Shown: positions 1 through 6,874 of the stretch, one piece after another | Layout of the letters: each line of letters begins with the position of its first letter | Position numbering within the stretch: position 1 is the stretch's first letter | Source: Paludibacteraceae bacterium | GTDB taxonomy: Bacteria; Bacteroidota; Bacteroidia; Bacteroidales; Paludibacteraceae | Assembly (NCBI GenBank): GCA_023227695.1 | Contig: JALNVE010000101.1 | Span: forward strand, 1 to 9,912 | Direction: 5' to 3' | DNA: 9,912 nt | Position numbers and translations under genes: made by a program | Notes under the pieces: model-generated | Database searches by the model: none | Seen by the model: the letters and a program-made list of their open reading frames with translations, nothing else | What the model was told of the DNA's origin: nothing

Positions 1-12
1 ACTAATAATCAG

Positions 13-122
13 TGAATTATGAAATAAAAAATGAAAATATTTTATATGAAAAAATATTAAATGCTAATCTTTTTGCGGGACTTTTTGAGCAAGATTTTGA
101 ATCAAATTTTGAGCACCCTACC
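13..122 (+). repeat. 110-bp terminal inverted repeat, left copy
   Basis: This segment is the exact reverse complement of 9803-9912; I aligned all 110 bases and found no mismatch. The outer half is very AT-rich. The inner half carries three TTTTGA(G/A) units at 83-89, 95-101 and 107-113, spaced exactly 12 bp apart. The match stops at 123, inside a GAAGG-containing palindrome. No gene lies in it. It is probably a member of a dispersed intergenic repeat family, because the DNA between the two copies is normal chromosomal genes without a recombinase. Confidence 0.95.
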
Positions 123-166
123 TGAAGGGGTCCCATCTTTGTAGCAAGTTATTACCCCATGAAGCA

Positions 167-301
167 CCGACCCTGAAGGGGTCGAATGTTCAGATGAGAT
201 GCAGATGAATCAATTTGTACCATTCATTTAATTTAATTGACGATTAACACGTGAATTCCAAGCCTTGTTTGCGCAGGAACATGCGACCCCTTCAGGGTCG
301 G
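167..301. repeat. Inverted pair of 25-bp palindromic repeats
   Basis: Positions 167-191 and 277-301 are reverse complements of each other at 24 of 25 positions. Each copy contains the 17-base near-palindrome CGACCCTGAAGGGGTCG or its complement (168-184 and 284-300), whose 6-bp arms CGACCC/GGGTCG flank a 5-base centre. The 85 bases between are AT-rich and non-coding. Each copy can form its own hairpin, and the pair could form a larger stem. The layout resembles REP/BIME-type or MITE-type intergenic elements, but I cannot assign a named family. Confidence 0.8.
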
Positions 302-524
302 GGGTAAATCAATCAACCTAAAGCTACAAATATTCGACCACCTTCGGGGTCGGCTGTAGCACATTATTGAACGGCATCGAACCATCATTTGAGCATTCTA
401 GCTTTCAGTCCGAAAAAAGGAATTCCAACTGTAGGAAAAAAAGTAGGGCCCGTCCGTCGAGGAATGTATGATAAACATCGGACCTTTCCTTAAGCTTCTT
501 GACCTGACGGCTATGAGGCGATGC
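302..524. other. Non-coding repeat-rich stretch with further hairpins
   Basis: I see no convincing gene here. A further palindrome of the same style lies at 335-352 (CGACC, loop, GGTCG, with CCTTCGG in the middle). Positions 388-408 are a decayed copy (17/21) of the inner edge of the terminal repeat as it appears, reverse-complemented, at the right end (TTTGAGCA..CTA.C.TTCAG). Around 450-480 there is a weak imperfect dyad (GTCCG ... CGGAC, with ATGT/ACAT inside). Confidence 0.55.
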
Positions 525-560
525 CCCCGGCTATTCCTATGTAGCCGCCTTCGCGGCTGT
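525..560 (+). repeat. 36-bp inner inverted repeat, left copy
   Basis: This matches the reverse complement of 9732-9767 at 35 of 36 positions; the one difference is C at 536. It contains the hairpin AGCCGC-CTTC-GCGGCT at 543-558. It lies inside the 110-bp repeat on both sides, so the two ends share an ordered set of modules. The spacing differs: about 400 bp here and 35 bp on the right. Confidence 0.9.
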
Positions 561-585
561 GTAAAAGGAGGAGAATCTCAGCCAT

Positions 586-616
586 AAAAAAAACGAATAA
601 CATTTCTGTTATTCGT
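586..616 (-). terminator. Intrinsic terminator of the 238-aa gene
   Basis: On the minus strand a perfect 10-bp stem (ACGAATAACA, GAAA loop, TGTTATTCGT; stem 593-602 with 607-616) is followed by seven U residues (586-592). The stem includes the stop codon (609-611) and the last codons of the gene, so the coding sequence runs into the terminator. A short T-run on the other side (616-621) could give it some activity on the plus strand too. Confidence 0.85.
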
Positions 617-1325
617 TTTTTGTTTCTTCCTCTTTCTTTTCGCCTCTTCGATAGTAGTAAACTATTCCGTATTCTTGGCATTTCTTCATCTTCTCATTCA
701 TCGGAAGATCAGCGAATTTAGCATCAACTTGATTCCAAATATCAAGGATGATCTGATCAGCCTGGTCATTCAGTAAAGAGAGATTATCTATTGTTCTTGA
801 AGTATTGTTCTGAAGCACCTTCTGGTTATTATAGTATTCTACAAATATATCATAGTGCACCTGCACCTTAGCAATGGTAGGATTATAGATGGGTGCACCA
901 CCAGACTGCGTTCGTTGTCTTTCTCCGTCAATGACACGTCGGCCCCACTCATATATATTCTCGTCAGAGACTAGATCGGGCACCACATTACTTTCCGGAT
1001 CCAAGCCATACAATTTCTTAACTTCAGGTTTGATTTCATTTCGAATCACACACATATTCAACACCTGAATAAAATGCGAGATGTACAATCTTGCCATCTT
1101 AATGGCATTCTGGAATTCTTTATTTGTCACAACCTGCTTGTTCGCACATTGTTTATACTCGCTCATAGCTCGTTCGTAGCGAACAAGAAGAGCAGAGGCA
1201 TCTTCCAAAGACTTATAAGAAAACGCCAAACTATAAGTATCTTCGAACTTCTCGCCCATATCGACCGACTTTTTCAAGGATCTCATACGGGCTTGATTCG
1301 TATTAGGTAAACGTCTGTACGGCAT
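609..1325 (-). CDS. Conserved helical protein of unknown function
   Basis: The product is 238 residues and starts MPYRRLPNT at an ATG (1323-1325). It resembles hypothetical proteins I recall from Bacteroidales; I cannot assign a domain or an activity. It looks soluble and mostly alpha-helical. There is no signal peptide, membrane segment or clear catalytic motif. The composition is charged, with a basic N-terminus (YRRLPNTNQARMRSLKK) and a highly charged tail (RRGEKKEEETKNE) that may be disordered. The stop codon lies within an intrinsic terminator stem. It follows the TrmB-prenyl synthase gene after a 111-base gap holding a hairpin, so it may be a separate transcript or a read-through gene of that operon. 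I found no consensus Bacteroidales promoter directly upstream. The length and a stop embedded in a terminator support a real gene. Confidence 0.8.
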   Translation of the reverse strand: MPYRRLPNTNQARMRSLKKSVDMGEKFEDTYSLAFSYKSLEDASALLVRYERAMSEYKQCANKQVVTNKEFQNAIKMARLYISHFIQVLNMCVIRNEIKPEVKKLYGLDPESNVVPDLVSDENIYEWGRRVIDGERQRTQSGGAPIYNPTIAKVQVHYDIFVEYYNNQKVLQNNTSRTIDNLSLLNDQADQIILDIWNQVDAKFADLPMNEKMKKCQEYGIVYYYRRGEKKEEETKNE

Positions 1326-1353
1326 ATTTTATAAAAGTTGTTTTTTCATATAC

Positions 1354-1389
1354 AAAAAAATAAGCATCAACTTCTGCAAGCAGAAGTTG
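1354..1389 (-). terminator. Hairpin, possible terminator of the holB-trmB operon
   Basis: A perfect 10-bp inverted repeat (CAACTTCTGC / GCAGAAGTTG, 1368-1377 and 1380-1389) lies between the fused trmB gene and the 238-aa gene. On the minus strand it is followed, after about seven bases, by a run of seven U residues (1354-1360), and preceded by another run of eight U (1390-1397). The offset U-tract makes it a weaker candidate than the other two terminators in the window. It could instead be an mRNA-stabilising or processing hairpin. Confidence 0.45.
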
Positions 1390-1436
1390 AAAAAAAAGAT
1401 TCGGGCGGAAAAACCGACAGATTCTAAATCCAAAGA

Positions 1437-3191
1437 TTAGTCTTCTCTATAAAGAAGAGTCTCAGCCAGATGATATAAATCTACCTTTTTGTCCTCAGAA
1501 ACAGAGACCTGACGCAACATGGATATTGCCTCATCATAATAGCTACGCATAGCCTTTTCAGCAGCCTCACGAACATTCAAAGTATTATAGATTTCTGTCA
1601 CAGCAGCAATCTTCTCAGCCTTGTCAAACTGAGTCTTATGCAACCAACTCTGCAACTCAGATTTTTTATCAGCATCTGCCTTATCCAACGCAGTAATAAG
1701 CAAATAGGTTTTCTTATTACAACAGATATCACCACCTATCGCTTTACCGAACTTCGCAGTATCACCATAGACATCCAAAATATCATCCTTAATCTGGAAA
1801 GCAATGCCAATCCCGATTCCGAATTTATATAACAAATCAGCATCCTTCTCAGAAGCACCACCACAGATGGCTCCTATCTTCATACTGCCAGCCAAAAGAA
1901 CGGCAGTCTTCAATCGAATCATCTCAATATACTCAGGCAATGTGACAATCTCTCGGGTTTCGAACTCCATGTCATACTGCTGACCTTCACAAACACCAAC
2001 GCTAGTTTCTGAAAAGACATCCAATATAGGTTTCAATACAGCAGACTCACATTTAGCCAAAAGCTGGTAAGCTTTGATCAACATAGCATCACCCGAAAGA
2101 ATAGCGGCATTGTCATTCCATTTCTTATGTACGGTAGGCATTCCTCTACGAAGATCTGCCTTGTCCATAATATCGTCGTGCAACAAAGTGAAGTTATGGA
2201 AAACCTCCAAAGCCAAAGCCTGGTTCATTGCCTTCTCCAAATCGTCAGAGAAGAGTTGGCAAGCCAACAATGCAGTAACTGGCCTGATTCTTTTACCTCC
2301 CAAAGAGAGTACGTAAGCAATCGGATCGTACAATTCCAGAGGTTCAATTTTCCAATTCAAAGCAGCCAATCTTGTCTTCACTAGCTGCTGAACATTCTTC
2401 ATATTTTCATTCATGTCAACTCCTTCTTTCTTGTTCGAGTCCTTGCCGCTCCGTTTGCTACGGTTATAACTGCGGTAAGAATCATATTCAATCTCCACAT
2501 CAGGCTCTACAAAAGCCGATTTAGGATTCATGATAAACTTTATATATTTGATGGTCAAGCCACGCTCCAACCATTGTTGTTCATAAAAAGTCTTAATAGA
2601 CAAAATCTTATCATCCGAAAAATCGGAATGATAAAGGTCGTCGTTTTTAAAAAGCACTTCATAATTGTTGGATTTCACCATCTCTTCCGTATAACGGAAC
2701 ATGAAGTTACTGTCTGTCTTGAGATGGATAACTCCTCCCGGACGGACAAACTGCTGGTAAAGATCCATAAAACGAGTTGAAGTAAGGCGTTTGCTAACCT
2801 TCTTCATCTGCGGATCAGGGAAGGTAAGCCAGATTTCCGAAACCTCATCCTTGGCAAAAAATTCAGAGATAATCTCTATGTTTGTTCGGATAAAGGCCAC
2901 ATTCTTCATTCCTGCTTGGAAAGAATCCTTGGCTCCCGCCCACATACGAGCACCCTTGATATCGACTCCAATAAAGTTTTTCTCTGGATACATCTTGGCT
3001 AATGCCACCGTGTACTCTCCACGACCACAACCCAATTCCAAAACAATCGGATTGTCATTCCCGAAAAACTCATTCCATCGACCTTTGTATTCAAAAGGTT
3101 GGGACAACTGCCTCAACGTCGAAAAGGTATATTGAAAGACATGGGAAAACCCCTCCATATCACTGAACTTCTGCAACTTATTCTTTCCCAT
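1437..3191 (-). CDS. trmB: TrmB tRNA (m7G46) methyltransferase fused to polyprenyl synthase
   Basis: One open frame of 584 residues contains two complete enzymes. Residues 1-259 are TrmB, which uses SAM to methylate G46 of tRNA. Visible motifs are the SAM loop LELGCGRGEY (51-60), GVDIKGARMW (75-84) and TFPDPQMKKVSKRL (123-136), a variant I associate with Bacteroidetes. Residues 260-584 (325 aa, a normal full length) are an IspA-like trans-prenyl diphosphate synthase with GGKRIRP (298-304), the first Asp-rich motif DDIMD (339-343) and the second, DDILD (469-473). Phe five residues before DDIMD suggests short-chain products (C15-C20); this is inference. The join has no linker domain: the tail after RSKRS simply reads through the old intergenic region into ATG at 2414, where a good ribosome-binding site remains. 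The gene follows gldH after 7 bases. Two separate proteins by internal initiation remain likely. Confidence 0.88.
   Translation of the reverse strand: MGKNKLQKFSDMEGFSHVFQYTFSTLRQLSQPFEYKGRWNEFFGNDNPIVLELGCGRGEYTVALAKMYPEKNFIGVDIKGARMWAGAKDSFQAGMKNVAFIRTNIEIISEFFAKDEVSEIWLTFPDPQMKKVSKRLTSTRFMDLYQQFVRPGGVIHLKTDSNFMFRYTEEMVKSNNYEVLFKNDDLYHSDFSDDKILSIKTFYEQQWLERGLTIKYIKFIMNPKSAFVEPDVEIEYDSYRSYNRSKRSGKDSNKKEGVDMNENMKNVQQLVKTRLAALNWKIEPLELYDPIAYVLSLGGKRIRPVTALLACQLFSDDLEKAMNQALALEVFHNFTLLHDDIMDKADLRRGMPTVHKKWNDNAAILSGDAMLIKAYQLLAKCESAVLKPILDVFSETSVGVCEGQQYDMEFETREIVTLPEYIEMIRLKTAVLLAGSMKIGAICGGASEKDADLLYKFGIGIGIAFQIKDDILDVYGDTAKFGKAIGGDICCNKKTYLLITALDKADADKKSELQSWLHKTQFDKAEKIAAVTEIYNTLNVREAAEKAMRSYYDEAISMLRQVSVSEDKKVDLYHLAETLLYRED
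2412..2426 (-). promoter_or_regulatory. Internal ribosome-binding site and ATG for the prenyl synthase part
   Basis: On the minus strand GAAGGAG (2420-2426) lies 5 bases before an in-frame ATG (2412-2414), at the exact point where the prenyl synthase homology begins (MNENMKN). Clear Shine-Dalgarno sites are uncommon in Bacteroidetes, so this looks like the preserved start of a formerly separate gene. A TGA in the -1 frame (within GTTGAC) overlaps the spacer. A 1-base insertion upstream would end TrmB there, giving an ordinary two-gene layout. The synthase could therefore be made as a free 325-residue protein. Confidence 0.7.
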
Positions 3192-3198
3192 CGTTCAA

Positions 3199-3693
3199 TC
3201 AATCTTCTTCCGGACGACTCTTCATTATCCTCATTCCTATATCGTGTATGCCCACCAATGTATCGTAACGCATACCCTGAATAAACTCAAATGTATATTT
3301 TCCCTTTACAGGAAATTTAATCTGCGACATAAACTCCACTGGCAAATGACGCAACGATCCACTTCCCTCTCCTATCCAACGACCGTAATTATCGGCCAAG
3401 ACACACTCTAGCGTATCTTTAAATACAGCTGAGTCAGGAGAAATTGAGTTGATGAACAACCAAAAGTTCTGATTCTGGTAATTACCATCATTTCTGAGAT
3501 CTACAACGACGTCATACAAGCCAGCCGTATCTGCTGCATCATAGACAAAAGTCAAAGTACTATCTTTGCTCCATCCATATTCAGGCAATTCAACCGCCTG
3601 TTGGAATACGACATCCTCATTCGAACAAGAGGTCAAAACGGAAAACACAAGTGCCATGCACAATCCGATGATATTAGTTAGCTTCATTACCAT
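3199..3693 (-). CDS. gldH: GldH-like gliding-motility-associated lipoprotein
   Basis: The product is 164 residues. The N-terminus is a lipoprotein signal peptide with lipobox LTSC (20-23), so Cys23 should be lipidated. The acidic residues just after it (SNED) resemble the acidic export signals of surface lipoproteins in Bacteroidetes; this is inference. The rest matches GldH in length and character: a beta-rich domain with Y.F....F..D.LVV-like strands and a closing G.HDIGMRI motif. GldH is needed for gliding in flavobacteria, but non-gliding Bacteroidales also keep it, so its role here is probably envelope-related. The start overlaps the end of ricT by 20 bases, which suggests translational coupling. 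A second in-frame ATG two codons in (giving MKLTN) is an equally good start. The stop is 7 bases before the fused trmB gene. Confidence 0.87.
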   Translation of the reverse strand: MVMKLTNIIGLCMALVFSVLTSCSNEDVVFQQAVELPEYGWSKDSTLTFVYDAADTAGLYDVVVDLRNDGNYQNQNFWLFINSISPDSAVFKDTLECVLADNYGRWIGEGSGSLRHLPVEFMSQIKFPVKGKYTFEFIQGMRYDTLVGIHDIGMRIMKSRPEED

Positions 3694-5416
3694 TTGATTG
3701 TTGTTTATCGTTTCTATTATTTGCGCCGTTATTGTCGCGGTTTTCGTTATTTCGGCCCTCTACATTACGAGGATCGCCATCACGGTTCTGTCTGTTGTCA
3801 GGACGCGGACGACGTCTGTTATTATTGTTGAAGCGGCCTCCATTATTGTTGTTGCGCTGGTTTCCTTGTTGAGGATTACCTTGCTGACCCTCGCCATTCT
3901 GCTGTTGCGGAGCACCTTCCATGCGTTGGTTCGGCATTGGCTGCTGGTCTGGATCTCTCCTCTCTGCGCCATTATTACCTTGAGGTCTCGGCTGTTGAGG
4001 TCTACGGTCGTTACGACGTTGATCACGGTTACCATTATTATTTCCGTTATTATTAACGTTGTTGCGATTACCCTCACGATTTCTGTCGCGGTTGCCATCA
4101 CGGTCACCGTCACGGTTACCATTGAACTGAGGACGGTTTTGATTACGGTTCTGACCGTTATTGTTATTTCGATTGTCTCGCCTACGGTTCTGATTCTGCT
4201 GAGCAGGTTGCTGTGCCGATTCTTGTTCATTATCTGCAGCAAATTCTCTATCGTCCTCAACGAACTGATTCCCTTCTGTATTTGCAGAAGCATTTGCCTC
4301 ATCCGTAGCAGTATTGCCACCAACCTTATTATTGCGAGGTTTCTTATTCTTTTTTCTCTTGTCGAAACGAGTCAAACTATCTTGACCAACTACATTCTCG
4401 TAATCGGTAATCTTCTTCTCGTCCTCGCTATTATCCAGCAAAGACTCAACTTTGATTCCCTGCTTGTTCAATGCGATGATCTCTTTTACACGCTCAAGTG
4501 GAACAGAGACGATATTGGCAGCCATCATAGGCGAACTAGAATACTGTATGATTTTGCCGAACACATCTGTCTTGAAATGGTAGAATGTACCATCTAGTGT
4601 CTCCAATTGAATATCCTTGGAAGGAATACCCTTCTGAGCCTCAACGTAAGCATCCAACTCGAAATTCATACAGCACTTCAGCTTAGCACACTGTCCGGCC
4701 AACTTCTGTGGATTCAAAGAAAGTTCCTGATAACGAGCAGCACTCGTAGCTACAGAAACGAAGCTCGACATCCATGATGAGCAGCACAATGGACGTCCGC
4801 AAGGACCAATACCTCCGATACGGCCAGCCTCCTGACGAGCACCGATCTGCTTCATCTCTATACGAACCTTGAACGCATCTGCCAAGACTTTGATAAGCTG
4901 ACGGAAATCGACACGCTCATCAGCTATATAGTAGAATATTGCTTTATTACCATCTCCCTGATATTCAACATCTCCAATCTTCATATTCAGCTTAAGGTCT
5001 TCAGCTATCTTTCTCGCACGCAACATGGATTCATGCTCACGAGCTTTTGCCTCCTCATACTTTTCCAAATCGACTGGACGAGCCTTACGGTAAACACGCT
5101 TAATCTCCACACGTGCAGGATCGACGTGATTCTTCTTCATCTGAAGAAGCACCAAATGACCAGTAAGAGAAACCGTTCCGATATCATGGCCTGGAGTAGA
5201 CTCCACTGCCACAACATCACCCTTCTCCAAAATCAAATCATTGGTGTTGCGAAAATATCCCTTTCTAGTATTTTTAAACGTAACCTCTACCAAATCTGTT
5301 GAAGACTGTGATTCTGGAATATCACAGAACCAATCAAAAGTATCCAATTTTTTATCTGTATGTTTGCCGCAACCCTTCTCGTTCAGATTGCAACCACCTC
5401 CACTTAGATTTGCCAT
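3674..5416 (-). CDS. ricT: RicT/PSP1-domain protein with long disordered Asn/Arg tail
   Basis: The product is 580 residues. The first 350 or so are a PSP1 (RicT/YaaT) protein. In Bacillus subtilis RicT works with RicA and RicF as Fe-S-containing partners of RNase Y in mRNA processing. Here Cys9, 16 and 31, the GPCGRPLCCSSW block (Cys206, 211, 212) and CAKLKCCMNFE (Cys243, 248, 249) are visible; such cysteines bind clusters in the family. After a basic patch (KRKKNKKPRNNK, 353-364), residues about 403-580 are almost only N, R, Q, G, D and P and must be disordered. This resembles RNA-binding, condensate-forming tails of RNA helicases and RNase E. The tail has no Cys and a strong codon bias (AAC/AAT, CGT), which opens long false frames on both strands. 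It lies 66 bases after holB and overlaps gldH by 20 bases. Confidence 0.88.
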   Translation of the reverse strand: MANLSGGGCNLNEKGCGKHTDKKLDTFDWFCDIPESQSSTDLVEVTFKNTRKGYFRNTNDLILEKGDVVAVESTPGHDIGTVSLTGHLVLLQMKKNHVDPARVEIKRVYRKARPVDLEKYEEAKAREHESMLRARKIAEDLKLNMKIGDVEYQGDGNKAIFYYIADERVDFRQLIKVLADAFKVRIEMKQIGARQEAGRIGGIGPCGRPLCCSSWMSSFVSVATSAARYQELSLNPQKLAGQCAKLKCCMNFELDAYVEAQKGIPSKDIQLETLDGTFYHFKTDVFGKIIQYSSSPMMAANIVSVPLERVKEIIALNKQGIKVESLLDNSEDEKKITDYENVVGQDSLTRFDKRKKNKKPRNNKVGGNTATDEANASANTEGNQFVEDDREFAADNEQESAQQPAQQNQNRRRDNRNNNNGQNRNQNRPQFNGNRDGDRDGNRDRNREGNRNNVNNNGNNNGNRDQRRNDRRPQQPRPQGNNGAERRDPDQQPMPNQRMEGAPQQQNGEGQQGNPQQGNQRNNNNGGRFNNNNRRRPRPDNRQNRDGDPRNVEGRNNENRDNNGANNRNDKQQSNGNEAN

Positions 5417-5436
5417 CTATATATTGTTTTAAATTA

Positions 5437-5482
5437 ACGGAGTGCTTAACAAGGAACTCCGTCCGGTCTAAAGGCTACCGGA
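5437..5482 (-). other. Two tandem hairpins between holB and ricT
   Basis: Directly after the holB stop codon the minus strand carries two hairpins back to back: TCCGGT/ACCGGA (5462-5467 with 5477-5482, 9-base loop) and ACGGAGT/ACTCCGT (5437-5443 with 5456-5462, 12-base loop). They share base 5462. No clean U-run follows, so full termination is unlikely. They could adjust holB versus ricT levels by partial termination, or protect and process the mRNA. Confidence 0.5.
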
Positions 5483-6601
5483 TCACCGTTTGAGCAGCAT
5501 TATCAGCTTCAGGGCCAAATCGAAAAAGACCAATTTAGCCTGAGCATTCTGCTCTATATGTCGTTCTGCACTTTCCAATTCGGAAAGTAGACTCCAAATA
5601 TTCTTTTCATTCACAAATGGCGAAAATCGGACCGAAAAGTCGTTCTCGAAATTCGTCATATAGTTGAGCGAACTGTTTTTGAGATTTAGAATAAAGTTTT
5701 CGCGGATCATCCTCTGCGCATACTGAAGGAAAGAGATCTGACGCTTACGGCCTAAACGAGCCATATCGTCGGTCCAAGTCTTCATTCCCTTGGCATTGCG
5801 GCTGTAAGAATCACGCATCACCTGAACAAAAAGTTCGAAGTACTCTTTACTCTCGTCAGATGTCTGCACAATCTCCTTAGCCATGATGAAACTGCCGTTG
5901 GCAATATGCGAAATCTCCTTACACTCGGTCTCGTTAAGATCATAGCGAGAAGCCAATGCCGAAGCCAATGTCGGCTCATCCAACGGTGGCACAAAAATGC
6001 GCTGCGTACGTGATACGATAGTCGTCAACAACCGTTCAGAATCTTCAGATACCAGGATGAAAAGAGTCTTAGCTGGTGGCTCTTCCAAAATCTTCAGGAT
6101 TTTGTTGGAACACACTTCGTGAAAACGTTCCGGCATCCAAATAATCATTGTCTTGTATTCTGCCTCGTAAGTCTTTTGGTTTAATTTATGAGCAATCGAA
6201 TCGCTTTCATTGGCATAAATAAGCCCCTGCTTGTTGTCCGAATCGATTTTGGACATCCACTGATCCAAATTGAAATAGGGATCTTCCAAAATATTACTTC
6301 TCCATTGAGGGAGAAAGTTATCACACAGTACCGAATCAGAAGAACGAGTAATAGGAAAAACGAAATGCAGGTCCGGGTGTATCAGTTTATTAAACTTCAA
6401 ACAAGAGGGACATGTTCCACAAGAATCGCCATCATGACGGTTTTCACAACAGATATATTGCGCAAAGGCAATGGCCAAAGGCAATTTCCCAGTTCCCTGC
6501 GAACCACTCAGCAGAATAGCATGAGGTACTCGATTCTCATCAACAGCGCGAATTAACGTCTGTTTGACTGCATCTTGACCATATACATCTCTGAATAGCA
6601 C
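5483..6601 (-). CDS. holB: DNA polymerase III subunit delta' (clamp loader)
   Basis: The product is 372 residues, a clamp-loader AAA+ subunit that helps load the beta clamp onto primed DNA. It starts FRDVYGQDAVKQTL, typical of the family. The Walker A region is GSQGTGKLP (33-41): the Lys is present but the usual Thr/Ser is Leu, a degeneracy known in delta' subunits, which do not hydrolyse ATP. A zinc module follows (Cys51/52, 61, 64, 67). KILKILEEPP (167-176) and the SRT version of the SRC arginine-finger motif (197-199) are present. The start is GTG at 6601; an in-frame TAG 24 bases upstream leaves no ATG alternative before it. It is the first gene of the holB-ricT-gldH-trmB operon. The C-terminal part (about 250-372) fits the collar domain by position but shows no sharp motif. 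Confidence 0.92.
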   Translation of the reverse strand: MLFRDVYGQDAVKQTLIRAVDENRVPHAILLSGSQGTGKLPLAIAFAQYICCENRHDGDSCGTCPSCLKFNKLIHPDLHFVFPITRSSDSVLCDNFLPQWRSNILEDPYFNLDQWMSKIDSDNKQGLIYANESDSIAHKLNQKTYEAEYKTMIIWMPERFHEVCSNKILKILEEPPAKTLFILVSEDSERLLTTIVSRTQRIFVPPLDEPTLASALASRYDLNETECKEISHIANGSFIMAKEIVQTSDESKEYFELFVQVMRDSYSRNAKGMKTWTDDMARLGRKRQISFLQYAQRMIRENFILNLKNSSLNYMTNFENDFSVRFSPFVNEKNIWSLLSELESAERHIEQNAQAKLVFFDLALKLIMLLKR

Positions 6602-6804
6602 TGTTCTGAAAATATTTTTATCCTAAATTAGGCTCAAAATTAATCAATAAAATTGGAATTAAAAAATAGAGGAATCAGCAATCCAAACTTCATTTCAAAA
6701 AATTCGACGACATCAGCGTTTCCTATTCAAATAAAGCAAAAAACAACTCTTGCAAATTCATCAAAGAAAGGGAAAGACAAGCCCCATAACACATTGGTAC
6801 TAAC
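6602..6804. other. AT-rich intergenic region upstream of holB
   Basis: This gap separates the terminator of the WYL operon from holB. Near holB it holds a candidate promoter box and a small palindrome (CCTAA-A-TTAGG, 6622-6632). The rest (about 6660-6804) is AT-rich, with no supported gene on either strand. Confidence 0.6.
6635..6642 (-). promoter_or_regulatory. holB: Candidate -7 promoter box of the holB operon
   Basis: The minus strand reads TAATTTTG here, an exact match to the Bacteroidetes -7 consensus TAnnTTTG. It would place transcription start near 6628 and give a leader of about 27 bases. I see no clear TTTG at the expected -33 position, and the surrounding AT-richness makes chance matches likely. 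Confidence 0.4.
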
Positions 6805-6847
6805 AAAAAAGAGAAGAGACGGATCATACCTCCATCTCTTCTCTTTT
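6805..6847 (-). terminator. Strong intrinsic terminator of the WYL-regulator operon
   Basis: A perfect 13-bp stem (AAAAGAGAAGAGA with TCTCTTCTCTTTT, 6807-6819 and 6835-6847) is followed on the minus strand by a U-run that continues to 6805. It starts 28 bases after the stop codon of the last gene of the operon. The loop is 15 bases and may be shortened by two extra G-C pairs after one mismatch. Confidence 0.9.
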
Positions 6848-6874
6848 CCCTACTTTCAGAAACGTCAACTGCCT

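Noticed and set aside
121..560. CRISPR-like array from the repeated palindromes
   Set aside because: The repeats differ in length, orientation and spacing, there are no regular spacers, and no cas gene is present.
1397..1425. Second terminator upstream of the 1368-1389 hairpin
   Set aside because: AGAATCT and GAATCT turned out to be a direct repeat, not an inverted one. Only a 3-4 bp stem remains before the U-run.
2415..2450. Programmed -1 frameshift at the TrmB-synthase junction
   Set aside because: AACAAGAAAGAAGGAG is A-rich, but no slippery heptamer is in the right phase, and the -1 frame merely ends at a TGA without adding any domain.
3698..4597. 299-aa plus-strand frame and a 187-aa alternative minus-strand frame across the ricT tail
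   Set aside because: Both are products of the Asn/Arg-rich low-complexity DNA. The translations are monotonous Val/Ile/Thr strings with no domain, lying opposite or over a well-supported gene.
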